From Rhizobiaceae bacterium (GTDB lineage Bacteria; Pseudomonadota; Alphaproteobacteria; Rhizobiales; Rhizobiaceae), in contig JANQKQ010000001.1 in the NCBI GenBank assembly GCA_028281105.1, positions 35,347 to 99,346 on the forward strand: DNA of 64,000 nucleotides. Reading direction: 5' to 3'. Made by a program: the position numbers and the translations under genes. Of the stretch, positions 28,424-36,738 are shown in pieces. Every line of letters starts with the position of its first letter. The stretch's first letter is position 1. The notes beneath the pieces were generated by a model. That model had not been told where the DNA came from. It saw only the letters and a program-made list of their open reading frames with translations, and searched no databases.

Positions 28424-28711
28424 ATGAGAAAAACCAGCAAACTGGCCGTTCTTTGTGCCGCTATCGCAATCCCCGCTTCGGCTTTGGCCGCTGTTTCGGT
28501 CGGCGAGACCGTCGGCACCAGCGATGAGGAAATTCGCGCCAAACTGGAAGCGGCCGGCTATATGGTCGACGAGATCGAGCGCGAAGACGGTGAGATCGAA
28601 GTCGAAGCGTCGCTGGACGGCCGCTCGTTCGAGATCGAGATCGCGCCGGATTCGGGAATCGTCGTCGAGATGGAACTCGAAGACGAGGAAGACGAACGCG
28701 ACGACGACTGA
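28424..28711 (+). CDS. Exported PepSY-domain protein
   Basis: 95 residues. A clear signal peptide (MRKTSKLAVLCAAIAIPASA, cleavage near ALAA) is followed by one PepSY-like repeat: SDEEIRAKLEAAGYMVDEIE then EVEASLDGRSFEIEIAPDSG. The C-terminus is very acidic (EMELEDEEDERDDD). Small PepSY proteins often sit beside ferric-reductase-like or two-component genes; they may bind cations or act as inhibitors or sensors, not established. AAGGAG precedes the ATG. It heads a three-gene cassette with a membrane-bound LuxR-type regulator and a flavocytochrome-like reductase. Confidence 0.88.
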   Translation: MRKTSKLAVLCAAIAIPASALAAVSVGETVGTSDEEIRAKLEAAGYMVDEIEREDGEIEVEASLDGRSFEIEIAPDSGIVVEMELEDEEDERDDD

Positions 28712-28847
28712 TCGCCGCCTCCGTTCGTCCGGTCGTGGCGGGTCGCCCGCGCTTGCGATCTTGCAAGATTGCACAATGGCGGCTACTGCCTCGGCCGGGC
28801 GCGCGACCGGCGCTTCGCTCCCACAACCAAACGGCCCGGTGCTTTCC

Positions 28848-29387
28848 ATGGACTCAAGACGCCGCCATCTCGGACTTTGGCTGCTATTCGCCCTGCAGGG
28901 ATTTTGCGCCGCCTTTTTCCTGGCCGACGGCGTTTTCGATCTGCTGGGCCTGGAAAACACCACCGGCATGCGCGATTCGGACGGATTCGAATATCTAGTC
29001 GTCGTCGTGCTCGTCGTCAGCCTGGCGTTTACCGGCCGGCAACTGTTCATGATGCTGTCACGCCAGAAACGTATCGAGGATCAGTTGAAGGCCGCCTCCG
29101 GCGCGTTCACCGAACTGATCAGGCAACATTTCGACGAATGGGCGCTGACCCCCTCGGAACGCGATGTCGCTTTCCTGGCGATCAAAGGACTGTCGATCGC
29201 AGAGATTGCAACGCTTCGCGAGACCAGGGAAGGCACGATCAAGACCCAGTGCAACGCGATCTACAGGAAAGCCGGCGTCACCGGCCGGCCGCAGCTGATC
29301 AGCCTGTTCATCGAAGAATTGATGGCCGAGGGCCTGGCGCCTCACAGCGCCGAGCCGGCCGCTGCCGCTAACATCTCCAGCAAGTAA
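28848..29387 (+). CDS. Membrane-anchored LuxR-type HTH regulator
   Basis: 179 residues. Two hydrophobic segments near the N-terminus (LGLWLLFALQGFCAAFFLA, and YLVVVVLVVSLAF at about residues 50-62) are followed by a short coil and a GerE/LuxR helix-turn-helix at about 99-160 (LTPSERDVAFLAIKGLSIAE, TIKTQCNAIYRKAGVTG). No receiver or ligand-binding domain is present, so DNA binding would be done at the membrane. An upstream in-frame ATG at 28776 would add 24 Ala/Gly-rich residues. The reductase starts 8 bp downstream, so the two are co-transcribed; PepSY upstream may supply the periplasmic signal (inference). Confidence 0.85.
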   Translation: MDSRRRHLGLWLLFALQGFCAAFFLADGVFDLLGLENTTGMRDSDGFEYLVVVVLVVSLAFTGRQLFMMLSRQKRIEDQLKAASGAFTELIRQHFDEWALTPSERDVAFLAIKGLSIAEIATLRETREGTIKTQCNAIYRKAGVTGRPQLISLFIEELMAEGLAPHSAEPAAAANISSK

Positions 29388-29395
29388 GAGTTCCC

Positions 29396-30727
29396 ATGCG
29401 ACCGTTCGGAATCCTCATCATCGCAGCGCTGCTGCTCGCGCCGCTCGCCCTTTTCGCACCGCTGAGCGGCCAGCATGATCCGATCGCGGTTTTTAGCCAG
29501 TATATCGGCTCGACGGCGCTGATCGCCATGGGGATATCCCAGGTGTTGGCGACCCGGTGGCCGGGGCTTCAGACCTTGTTCGGCGGCTACGACCGCATCT
29601 ACATCCTGCACAAGTGGCTGGGCATCGGCGCGCTCGGCGCGGTGCTGCTGCACGATACGATCGATGCCGACATCCGCGGGCTTGGCCGAGAGACGCTGCT
29701 GGTGGACGTGGCCGAGACGCTCGGCGAGATCAGCCTCTACACGCTGTTGGTGCTGGTGGTGATCACCATCGTCACCATCATTCCCTATCATCTGTGGCGC
29801 TGGACCCATCGGCTGATGGGCGCGGTGTTCGTCATGTCGGCGTTCCACTTCGTCTTCATCCTGAAGCCTTTCTCCGTCGCCGATCCGCTTGGGCTCTATG
29901 TCCTGGCGTTCTGCCTGATCGGTACCGTCGCCTATCTCTACACCCTGTTGCCGGATGCGGCGGTCCGCCTGCCGCACCGATACGTGGTCGACCGGGTCGA
30001 GCCGACCGGTGACGCGCTCGCCGTGACGATGAAGCCGGTCGGTCGCGGCGTCGGGCACCGCGCCGGCCAGTTCGCCTTTATCCGTTTCGATCAGTCGGAT
30101 TTGAGCGAAACTCATCCCTTCACCATCAGCAGCGCGCCCAACGACGAACGCTCGCTGCGGTTCACGGTCAAGCCGCTTGGAGACTATACCGCCCGGCTGC
30201 GGCGCGGGCTGGAGGTCGGCGCCGGCGTGCAGGTTTCGCGCGCCTTCGGCCATTTCCATCCCGGCGGCGGCGGTCCGCAAATCTGGATCGCCGGCGGCAT
30301 CGGCGTCACCCCCTTTGTCGCCTGGACCGGCGCCATGAGCGGCGACGGTGGCCCGGTGCACTTGTTCTACTGTGTGCCTGAGCAGCCCCGCGCTGCGCAT
30401 CTGGATGAGCTCGAGGTGGCTGCGCGCAGCCACGATCGCCTGAAGCTGCATCTGATCGAATCGAGAACCGGCGACCGCCTCGACGCTGATGCGATCGCGG
30501 CACTTTCGGGCGTCGACCTGCGCCAGGCACGGGTCTATTTCTGCGGCCCGAAGCCGATGCGCGAGAGCCTGCGCCGCCAACTGATCGGTGTGGGTTTACC
30601 GGCCGGACGCTTCCACAACGAAGAGTTCGAGATCCGCTCAGGCATCGGGCTCGGCAGCGTGTTCGTGTGGCTGGTGCGGCGAATCTTCGGGTTTGGCGAG
30701 TTACGGCTTCAGGGGCGGCCGCGATGA
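29396..30727 (+). CDS. Ferric-reductase-like transmembrane flavoprotein
   Basis: 443 residues. The N-terminal half has about six membrane helices with histidines suited to heme (ILHKWLGIGALGAVLLHDT, then RWTHRLMGAVF and AFHFVFIL). The C-terminal half is an FNR-type module: FAD site THPFTISSAP (about 240-250), NAD(P)-binding GGIGVTPFVAWTG and the C-terminal FCGPKPM. It probably moves electrons from cytoplasmic NAD(P)H across the inner membrane to iron or another acceptor. Acceptor and partner are unknown. It ends the PepSY-LuxR-reductase cassette. Confidence 0.88.
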   Translation: MRPFGILIIAALLLAPLALFAPLSGQHDPIAVFSQYIGSTALIAMGISQVLATRWPGLQTLFGGYDRIYILHKWLGIGALGAVLLHDTIDADIRGLGRETLLVDVAETLGEISLYTLLVLVVITIVTIIPYHLWRWTHRLMGAVFVMSAFHFVFILKPFSVADPLGLYVLAFCLIGTVAYLYTLLPDAAVRLPHRYVVDRVEPTGDALAVTMKPVGRGVGHRAGQFAFIRFDQSDLSETHPFTISSAPNDERSLRFTVKPLGDYTARLRRGLEVGAGVQVSRAFGHFHPGGGGPQIWIAGGIGVTPFVAWTGAMSGDGGPVHLFYCVPEQPRAAHLDELEVAARSHDRLKLHLIESRTGDRLDADAIAALSGVDLRQARVYFCGPKPMRESLRRQLIGVGLPAGRFHNEEFEIRSGIGLGSVFVWLVRRIFGFGELRLQGRPR

Positions 30728-30944
30728 TTGCGCAATCGCGAAAGGAATCAGTTTCTGCCTTGCTTTGACCGCAATTGTCACGCAACGCGGTTCCATCGAT
30801 ATTGCCGAACTTCTATGTGACATGGCCTTCCGTTTGCGACGGGTGCGCAGGTTTCAAGCTCTTCTTCAAAATCGAGAAAACAGGATCGGGCCACGAAGGT
30901 TCGTGTGCCGGTCCATGTGCAACCGTTGACGGAAAGGAAATCCA

Positions 30945-31154
30945 ATGAACACGGGCACCGTAAAATTCTATAACAGCCAGAAAGGCTTTGGCTTCATCCA
31001 GCCGGACAATGGCGAGAACGATGTTTTCGTCCATGCTACAGCGCTGGAGCGCGCCGGCATCAGCGGGCTGGCCGAGGGTCAGAAGGTGTCGTTCGACACC
31101 CAGACCGATTCGCGCAGCGGCAAGACGGCGGTCGGAACGATCGAACTCGTCTGA
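30945..31154 (+). CDS. Cold-shock protein (CspA family)
   Basis: 69 residues, a single cold-shock domain. The RNA-binding motifs KGFGFIQP (RNP1) and VFVHATAL (RNP2) are intact, so it should bind single-stranded nucleic acid as an RNA chaperone. GGAAAGGAAA lies before the ATG. The leader back to 30728 is about 217 bp, long enough for the structured 5' UTR that often regulates csp mRNAs. A strong terminator follows. The exact paralogue cannot be named. Confidence 0.96.
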   Translation: MNTGTVKFYNSQKGFGFIQPDNGENDVFVHATALERAGISGLAEGQKVSFDTQTDSRSGKTAVGTIELV

Positions 31155-31484
31155 CGCGCTGCTCTTCTAGCGAATGATGATCAACCGCCGGCCTGGCCGG
31201 CGGTTTTTCTTTGACTGCCCGCCCCTACGCGCGCGCTGATGAGCGATCTATGTGGCTGCGCGCCGGTTTGATCGTTGTTTTGGAAACCCGATCCACGGTG
31301 CCCAGATCAATTAACCACCCTAGCAACAGGCAGCTGGTCCAGTCCGGTGGATTCGGTTTACCTTCTGATTTGTCTGTCTTTTCCCGCGCGTGGGTGATAG
31401 CTGTTGCCGCTGCCGCGCTCTTAGGGGTGCGCCAGTCGCGGCCGGTTCAAGCCCGATGCCCACATGGCTGATTAGGAGAGTAGA
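31155..31484. other. Intergenic region between cspA and the secreted-protein gene
   Basis: 330 bp. It begins with the cspA terminator (31185-31208). The rest carries no convincing gene: an open frame of 86 codons at 31211-31471 has no family resemblance and no ribosome-binding site. AGGAGAG immediately before 31485 belongs to the next gene. Confidence 0.6.
31185..31208 (+). terminator. Rho-independent terminator of the cold-shock gene
   Basis: CCGCCGGCC and GGCCGGCGG form a very GC-rich hairpin followed at once by TTTTT, 30 bp after the stop. This is the clearest intrinsic terminator in the window. Confidence 0.9.
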
Positions 31485-31859
31485 ATGAGAGTTCCAGTAG
31501 TATCAATGATCGGTGCGGCGGCCCTCGCTTCAATCGTGACCGTTTCCGGCCCCGCATGGTCGCAGGGAACCGGCTCGGAAGGAATCTTCCAGATCTACAA
31601 CGACACCTCGAACAATATCGTGGTCGGCTTCTATACAAACGACGGTACCGGTTGGAGCACGAACTGGCTCAGCGGGGAAATCGACCCCGGCGAGAGTGCG
31701 GTTGCGCAGTTCACGGGTGACACCGGCCCATGCGACCAGACCCTGCAGGTCGGCTGGCTGGGCGCGGACGGCAGTGAGGTTCTCGACGATCCGATCGATA
31801 TCGACATCTGCGACGCGTCCAACGTTTATCTCGACGACAACGAGATCACCTACGACTGA
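31485..31859 (+). CDS. Small secreted protein of unknown function
   Basis: 124 residues. A signal peptide (MRVPVVSMIGAAALASIVTV, cleavage near AWSQ) precedes a mature part of about 98 residues rich in Asp, Gly and aromatic residues: IYNDTSNNIVVGFYTNDG and WLSGEIDPGESAVAQF. Two cysteines (in GPCDQ and DICDAS) could form a disulfide. The pattern suggests a small all-beta periplasmic or extracellular domain. I do not recognise a family. A good AGGAGAG site precedes the ATG. It stands alone, converging on moaE with 21 bp between stops. Confidence 0.8.
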   Translation: MRVPVVSMIGAAALASIVTVSGPAWSQGTGSEGIFQIYNDTSNNIVVGFYTNDGTGWSTNWLSGEIDPGESAVAQFTGDTGPCDQTLQVGWLGADGSEVLDDPIDIDICDASNVYLDDNEITYD

Positions 31860-31880
31860 CGGCCTCCCGCCCTCCGGATT

Positions 31881-32372
31881 TTATCGGGAACGCTTGCCGG
31901 CCCATCTGCCGGCTGCCTGATCGTCGCGTTCGCTGGCCGCGACCCACTCGCCGCTGCCACCTGCGGCCAGGTGCTCCTTTTTCCAGAACGGCGCGCGGGT
32001 CTTCAGGAAATCCATCAGAAAGTCCGCCGCCTGGAAGGCGGCCTTTCGGTGCGCGGAAGCGGTGATGACCAGCACGATGGTCTGCCCCGGCTCGAGGCGG
32101 CCGAAGCGATGGACGATGGTAACGGCGGCGAGCGGCCAGCGGCCGGCGGCCTCCTCGGCGATGCGGGCCAGTTCCGCCTCGGCCATGGCCGGATAGTGCT
32201 CCAGTTCCAGCGCCGCGAGCCTGCCGTCCTCGTCGCGGCAGATGCCGGTGAACGTGACCACCGCGCCCACATCGCCGTCGCCGGCAATGCGCGCCGCCTC
32301 GTTGGATAGGTCGAAATCCGCCGTCTGCACGGCGACGCGGATGCGCGATTTGTCGGGCGCAGGCCTGCCCAT
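31881..32372 (-). CDS. moaE: Molybdopterin synthase catalytic subunit
   Basis: 163 residues. MoaE with thiocarboxylated MoaD converts cyclic pyranopterin monophosphate into molybdopterin. Family stretches: GAVVTFTGICRDEDG, ALELEHYPAMAEAEL, VTIVHRFGRLEPGQ and the lysine-bearing LKTRAPFWKKEHL near the active site. The C-terminus is basic. It follows moaD after 7 bp on the same strand. Confidence 0.95.
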   Translation of the reverse strand: MGRPAPDKSRIRVAVQTADFDLSNEAARIAGDGDVGAVVTFTGICRDEDGRLAALELEHYPAMAEAELARIAEEAAGRWPLAAVTIVHRFGRLEPGQTIVLVITASAHRKAAFQAADFLMDFLKTRAPFWKKEHLAAGGSGEWVAASERDDQAAGRWAGKRSR

Positions 32373-32379
32373 CGCCCGC

Positions 32380-32634
32380 TCAGCCTCCGGTCATCGGTGG
32401 AAACAGCGCGACCTCGCGCACGCCCGCAAGCGGCGCATCGCGATCGGGCTCGTGTTGATGGTCAAGAGCGACGCGAATGACGTCGGCGTGCTCGAAGGCG
32501 GAAGCGAACTCCTCGCCACGGCCCTTGAGCCAGTCGAGCAGGTCGCCGACACGTTCCACATCGGCGGGCAGGTCCACCTGCTCCTCGGCCATGCCGACGC
32601 GCTCGCGCACCCAGGCGAAATAGACCAGCTTCAT
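32380..32634 (-). CDS. moaD: Molybdopterin synthase sulfur carrier subunit
   Basis: 84 residues, ubiquitin-like fold. It ends in the double glycine (FPPMTGG) that is adenylylated and thiocarboxylated for sulfur transfer to MoaE. The N-terminus KLVYFAWVRERVGMAEEQVD is typical. It lies between pgsA and moaE on the same strand, the uvrC-pgsA-moaD-moaE order known from Hyphomicrobiales. Confidence 0.94.
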   Translation of the reverse strand: MKLVYFAWVRERVGMAEEQVDLPADVERVGDLLDWLKGRGEEFASAFEHADVIRVALDHQHEPDRDAPLAGVREVALFPPMTGG

Positions 32635-32667
32635 CGGGCGCGCCCCGGTTGGTGGCTGGCGTGTGGC

Positions 32668-33267
32668 TCAGTCGATGACATGGCGGATGCCGGCGCGGAA
32701 ATAGTCATAGCCGGTATATAGGGTGATCAGCGCCGCTACCCAAAGCAGGCCGATGCCGGTCTGCGATGTATAGGGCAAAATCTTGTCGCCGGCGGACCCT
32801 GCCAGCAGGAAGCCGATGGCCACCATCTGCACCGTGGTCTTCCATTTGGCGATCTGGGTAACGGGAACGGAGACCTTCAGCTCGGCCAGATATTCGCGCA
32901 GACCCGAGACGAGGATTTCCCGGCACAGGATGATGATGGCCGCCCAGATGGTCCAGCCGGCGATGGTGCCGTCGGCGGCCAGCAGCAGCAGGCAGGCGGC
33001 GACCAGCAGCTTGTCGGCGATCGGGTCGAGCATGCGCCCGAGCGCGGACGTCTGTTGCCATATTCGCGCCAGGTAGCCGTCGAGAAAGTCGGTGATCGAG
33101 GCGACGATGAAGATCGCCAGCGCCGACCATCGGGCAAAATCGCTGCCCTGCAGCCGGCCTTCGACAAAGAAGCAAAGCACCACCAATGGCACCGCGATGA
33201 TGCGCACATAGGTAAGCATGTTGGGAATGCTCAGGGTGTGAGAGGGCTTTTTCGTTCGCGGTGCCAT
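32668..33267 (-). CDS. pgsA: CDP-diacylglycerol-glycerol-3-phosphate 3-phosphatidyltransferase
   Basis: 199 residues, integral membrane. PgsA makes phosphatidylglycerol phosphate. The CDP-alcohol phosphotransferase motif is seen as DFLDGYLAR, then GRMLDPIADK, with the conserved aspartates. The N-terminus SIPNMLTYVRIIAVPLVVL is canonical. The ATG at 33267 is preferred to one six codons upstream. It lies upstream of moaD and downstream of an MFS gene. Confidence 0.94.
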   Translation of the reverse strand: MAPRTKKPSHTLSIPNMLTYVRIIAVPLVVLCFFVEGRLQGSDFARWSALAIFIVASITDFLDGYLARIWQQTSALGRMLDPIADKLLVAACLLLLAADGTIAGWTIWAAIIILCREILVSGLREYLAELKVSVPVTQIAKWKTTVQMVAIGFLLAGSAGDKILPYTSQTGIGLLWVAALITLYTGYDYFRAGIRHVID

Positions 33268-33350
33268 GGCCGCACCAAACCGCATGCGAACTGCAAATTC
33301 AACCGGTTGGCGCTGTGGCGCGACGATTTACTTGTGCTCGGCATGGATGG

Positions 33351-34637
33351 TCAGCCGCCAGCGGCGTCTCGCCGTTGCGCTCGCTTGAAACCTTGCAGAA
33401 TCGGTCTTGTCGCCAGGGCCGAAAGGGCTATGGCGCCGGCTCCGGCGAGAAAGAACGGCATCAGCAGCGCCCATTCGCGCGCGAAGGCCTGCTCGGCGGC
33501 GCGCACGCTCACACCCGATGCGAACAGCCCGAGCGGCATCATGCCCCATGCGAGCAGCCGGTACAGGCTGTTGACGCGACCAAGCAGCGCATCGGGAATT
33601 GCGCGCTGGCGATAGGAGACCGACACCGTGTTCCAAACCAGCCCGGTGAACTCGAACAGGGCCAGCACGATCGCCAGGATGACCGCCGATGGCGCCCAAG
33701 CGATGGCGAAGAAGGCCGGCACCGAGGCGAACAGCATCCAGGCCGCCGTCGGCCCGGGCCCGAGCCTGCGTACGATCGCCTCGCCGGCGAGCCCGCCCGC
33801 GATGCCGCCGACGGCGCCTGCGGCCAGCACCAGCCCGTAGGCGGTCGCGCCAAGCCCGAGATTCTCCTGTGCGTGCAGCACCAGCGCAATCAGCAGCATG
33901 TGAAACAGCAGGTTCCAGAACCCGGTGACCAGGGCGAGCACCCGCAGCAGCGGCGCGCCCTTGAGGAACTCGAAGCCCTCGCGGAATTCCTTCTTCCAGT
34001 CGCGATGGACTTCGCCATTGGGCCGGAAAGCGCCGGAGATGGAGGCGACCAGCACCACCGCCAGCGCGAACGCGGCCGCATTGACCGCGAACGGCAGGGA
34101 CGGGGTGAGCGCGATCAACGCTGCGCCCAGGGCGGGACCGATCAGCGCGTTGCCGGTCAGTTCCACGCTCCAAAGCCGTCCGTTCGCCCGTTCCAGCCGC
34201 TCATGCGGCACGATGGACGGCAGGATGGTCTGCGCCGCGTTGTCGCGAAACACCTCGGCGACGCCGACCAGCAATGCGGCGCCCACGATGACGAGAAACA
34301 GCGGCCACTGGTCGATGCCCTGCGCCGGCGGCGGGCGTAGAGGCGTGGCGAGCCATATGGCGACCGCGGTGAAGGCGAACGCCGCAAAACGCAGGATGTC
34401 CATCGAGACGATCAGCCGGCGGCGGTCCGTCCTGTCGGTGACGATGCCGGCGGGAATGGCGAACACCAGCCAGGGCAGCCGCAGGGCGATCGGCACCGTC
34501 GCGATCAGAAGCGGGTCGCGGGTAAGCAGCGTCGCCAGCCAGGCCCAGGCCACCGTGGCGATGCCGTCGGCAAGGTTGGTGAGGCCGCTCGAAGCAATGA
34601 ACTTGCCGAACGTCCCACCGGAAAATCGGTCCGGCAT
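33351..34637 (-). CDS. MFS transporter (EntS/MFS_3-like exporter)
   Basis: 428 residues with about 12 membrane segments. The loop between helices 2 and 3 carries the MFS signature AGIVTDRTDRRRLIVSMD, and RLWSVELTGNALIGPALGAA resembles the MFS_3/enterobactin-exporter group. The substrate is unknown. Its ATG directly abuts the uvrC stop, so the two are probably co-transcribed. The C-terminus ends in a basic tail. Confidence 0.85.
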   Translation of the reverse strand: MPDRFSGGTFGKFIASSGLTNLADGIATVAWAWLATLLTRDPLLIATVPIALRLPWLVFAIPAGIVTDRTDRRRLIVSMDILRFAAFAFTAVAIWLATPLRPPPAQGIDQWPLFLVIVGAALLVGVAEVFRDNAAQTILPSIVPHERLERANGRLWSVELTGNALIGPALGAALIALTPSLPFAVNAAAFALAVVLVASISGAFRPNGEVHRDWKKEFREGFEFLKGAPLLRVLALVTGFWNLLFHMLLIALVLHAQENLGLGATAYGLVLAAGAVGGIAGGLAGEAIVRRLGPGPTAAWMLFASVPAFFAIAWAPSAVILAIVLALFEFTGLVWNTVSVSYRQRAIPDALLGRVNSLYRLLAWGMMPLGLFASGVSVRAAEQAFAREWALLMPFFLAGAGAIALSALATRPILQGFKRAQRRDAAGG

Positions 34638-36647
34638 CTAGCCTCCGGCCTCGTGGAAATGGTCGTAGATCGCCTGGGCCATCTGTTCGGATATGCCCTC
34701 GACCGACTTCAGATCGGCCAACGCGGCGCGGCTGACCGCCTTGGCGGTACCGAAGTGCAGCAGCAGCGCGCGCTTGCGCGACGGGCCGATGCCGGCGACC
34801 TCGTCGAGCGGGTTCTTGACCATCTCCTTCTTGCGCCGGGCGCGGTGGGAGCCGATGGCGAAGCGGTGGGCCTCGTCGCGCAGGCGCTGGACGAAGTAAA
34901 GCACCGGATCGCGCTCGGGCAGCATGAAGGACGGCTTGCCGGGCAGATAGAACTTCTCGCGGCCGGCGTCGCGGTCCGGGCCCTTGGCGATGCCGGCCAT
35001 CGATATCTGATCCGCGAGCCCCAGTTCGGCCATCACTTCGCCCGCCGCGTTCAACTGACCCCGGCCGCCGTCGATCAGCACCAGGTCCGGCCAGGCGCCG
35101 ATGGCGTCGTTGGTATCGGGGGCGGGCGCATCATCGGCGCGTTCGGAGCGCTCGTCGCCATGTTCCTTGATCAGCCGGGAAAAGCGCCGGGTCATCACTT
35201 CGCGCATCATGCCGTAGTCGTCGCCGGGCGTCAGGTTCTCGGACTTGATGTTGAACTTGCGATAATGCGCCTTGGCGAAGCCTTCCGGACCGGACACGAT
35301 CATCGCGCCCACCGCGTTGGTGCCCATGATGTGGGAGTTGTCGTAGACCTCGATGCGCGCGGGCGGGCGCTCCAGGTCGAAGGCCTGTGCGACGCCTTCG
35401 AGCAGCTTGGCCTGGGTCGAGGTCTCCGCAAGCTTGCGCCCCAACGCTTCCGCCGCGTTGGCCGATGCGTGGGCGACCAGCTCCTTCTTCTCGCCGCGCG
35501 CGGGAACGGAAACCGCCACCTTGTGGCCGGCGCGCGTCGACAGCGCTTCGGCCAGCAGGCCGGCTTCCTCGATGCGGTGGGACAACAGTATCAATTTCGG
35601 ACACGGCTTATCGTCATAAAACTGGCTCAGGAACGCCTCCAGCACCTGTGGGGCGCTGAACGACTTGTCGGCACGCGGGAAATAGGCCCGGTTGCCCCAG
35701 TTCTGGCCGGTGCGGAAGAAGAACACCTGCACGCAGGTCATCCCGCCCTTCTGCTCCACCGCGAACACGTCGGCCTCGTCGAGCGTGCGTGGGTTGATGC
35801 CCTGATGCGCCTGGACGTGGGAGAGGGCGGCAAGGCGGTCGCGGCACACCGCGGCGCGCTCGAAATCCAGATCGCGCGAGGCCGCTTCCATTTCCGCCGA
35901 CAGCTTCTCTTTGATCTCCTGGCTCTTGCCGGAGAGGAACCGCTTGGATTCGCGCACCAGGCCGGCATAGTCGGTCAGCGATATTTCGCCGGTGCACGGC
36001 GCCGAGCAGCGTTTGATCTGGTAGAGCAGGCAGGGCCGGGTGCGCGCTTCGTAGACGGAATCGGAGCAGGTGCGGATCAGAAACGCCTTCTGCATGGCGT
36101 TGATGGTGCGGGTGACCGCGCCGGCCGAGGCGAAGGGACCGAAATAGTCGCGGGTCTTCTTGCGCGCGCCGCGGTGCTTGAAGATGCCGGGCGCGCGGTG
36201 TTCGTCGGTCACCACGATGTACGGGAACGACTTGTCGTCGCGCAGCAGCACGTTGAAGCGCGGGCGCAGCCGCTTGATCAGGTTGGCTTCCAGCAGCAGC
36301 GCCTCGGTCTCGGTATGGGTGGTGACGAACTCCATCGTCGCCGTCGCCCGGATCATTCGCGCGATCCGGTTGGTGTGGCCGCCGATCTTGGTATACGAGG
36401 TCACCCGCTTCTTCAGCGAGCGGGCCTTGCCCACATACAGCACATCGCCTTCGTCGTTGAGCATGCGATAGACACCCGGCGCGTTGGGCAGGCGCTTGAC
36501 CATGCGCTGGATGATCTCCAGCCCGGAAGCAGCCGGCTTGCCGCCGTCTTCGCCGGCGAACTCGTGCCAGACCAGTTCCTCGGCGAACGCGTCGGCTCGC
36601 CTCAGGTCCGGCTTGCGTGGCTTGGATTTGGCGGATTCGCTGGCCAT
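34638..36647 (-). CDS. uvrC: Excinuclease ABC subunit C
   Basis: 669 residues. UvrC makes both incisions around UvrAB-marked DNA lesions. A GIY-YIG nuclease domain ([20 protein letters not shown], about residues 54-73) is followed by a Cys-containing linker, a UVR motif, the RNase H-like UvrC homology domain ([31 protein letters not shown]) and a C-terminal helix-hairpin-helix pair ([17 protein letters not shown]). First gene of uvrC-MFS-pgsA-moaD-moaE on the minus strand. Confidence 0.96.
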   Translation of the reverse strand: MASESAKSKPRKPDLRRADAFAEELVWHEFAGEDGGKPAASGLEIIQRMVKRLPNAPGVYRMLNDEGDVLYVGKARSLKKRVTSYTKIGGHTNRIARMIRATATMEFVTTHTETEALLLEANLIKRLRPRFNVLLRDDKSFPYIVVTDEHRAPGIFKHRGARKKTRDYFGPFASAGAVTRTINAMQKAFLIRTCSDSVYEARTRPCLLYQIKRCSAPCTGEISLTDYAGLVRESKRFLSGKSQEIKEKLSAEMEAASRDLDFERAAVCRDRLAALSHVQAHQGINPRTLDEADVFAVEQKGGMTCVQVFFFRTGQNWGNRAYFPRADKSFSAPQVLEAFLSQFYDDKPCPKLILLSHRIEEAGLLAEALSTRAGHKVAVSVPARGEKKELVAHASANAAEALGRKLAETSTQAKLLEGVAQAFDLERPPARIEVYDNSHIMGTNAVGAMIVSGPEGFAKAHYRKFNIKSENLTPGDDYGMMREVMTRRFSRLIKEHGDERSERADDAPAPDTNDAIGAWPDLVLIDGGRGQLNAAGEVMAELGLADQISMAGIAKGPDRDAGREKFYLPGKPSFMLPERDPVLYFVQRLRDEAHRFAIGSHRARRKKEMVKNPLDEVAGIGPSRKRALLLHFGTAKAVSRAALADLKSVEGISEQMAQAIYDHFHEAGG

Positions 36648-36738
36648 CGGTTCAATTTGCCATATCGCGAACGTCGGGTGGAGCCGCCTTCTGTGGACGG
36701 CCCATCGAAACTGTCAGCAGATTGGGGTCGCGCGGGTC

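Noticed and set aside
31211..31471. Possible 86-residue protein after cspA
   Set aside because: No ribosome-binding site, no recognisable domain, and it begins within the terminator region.
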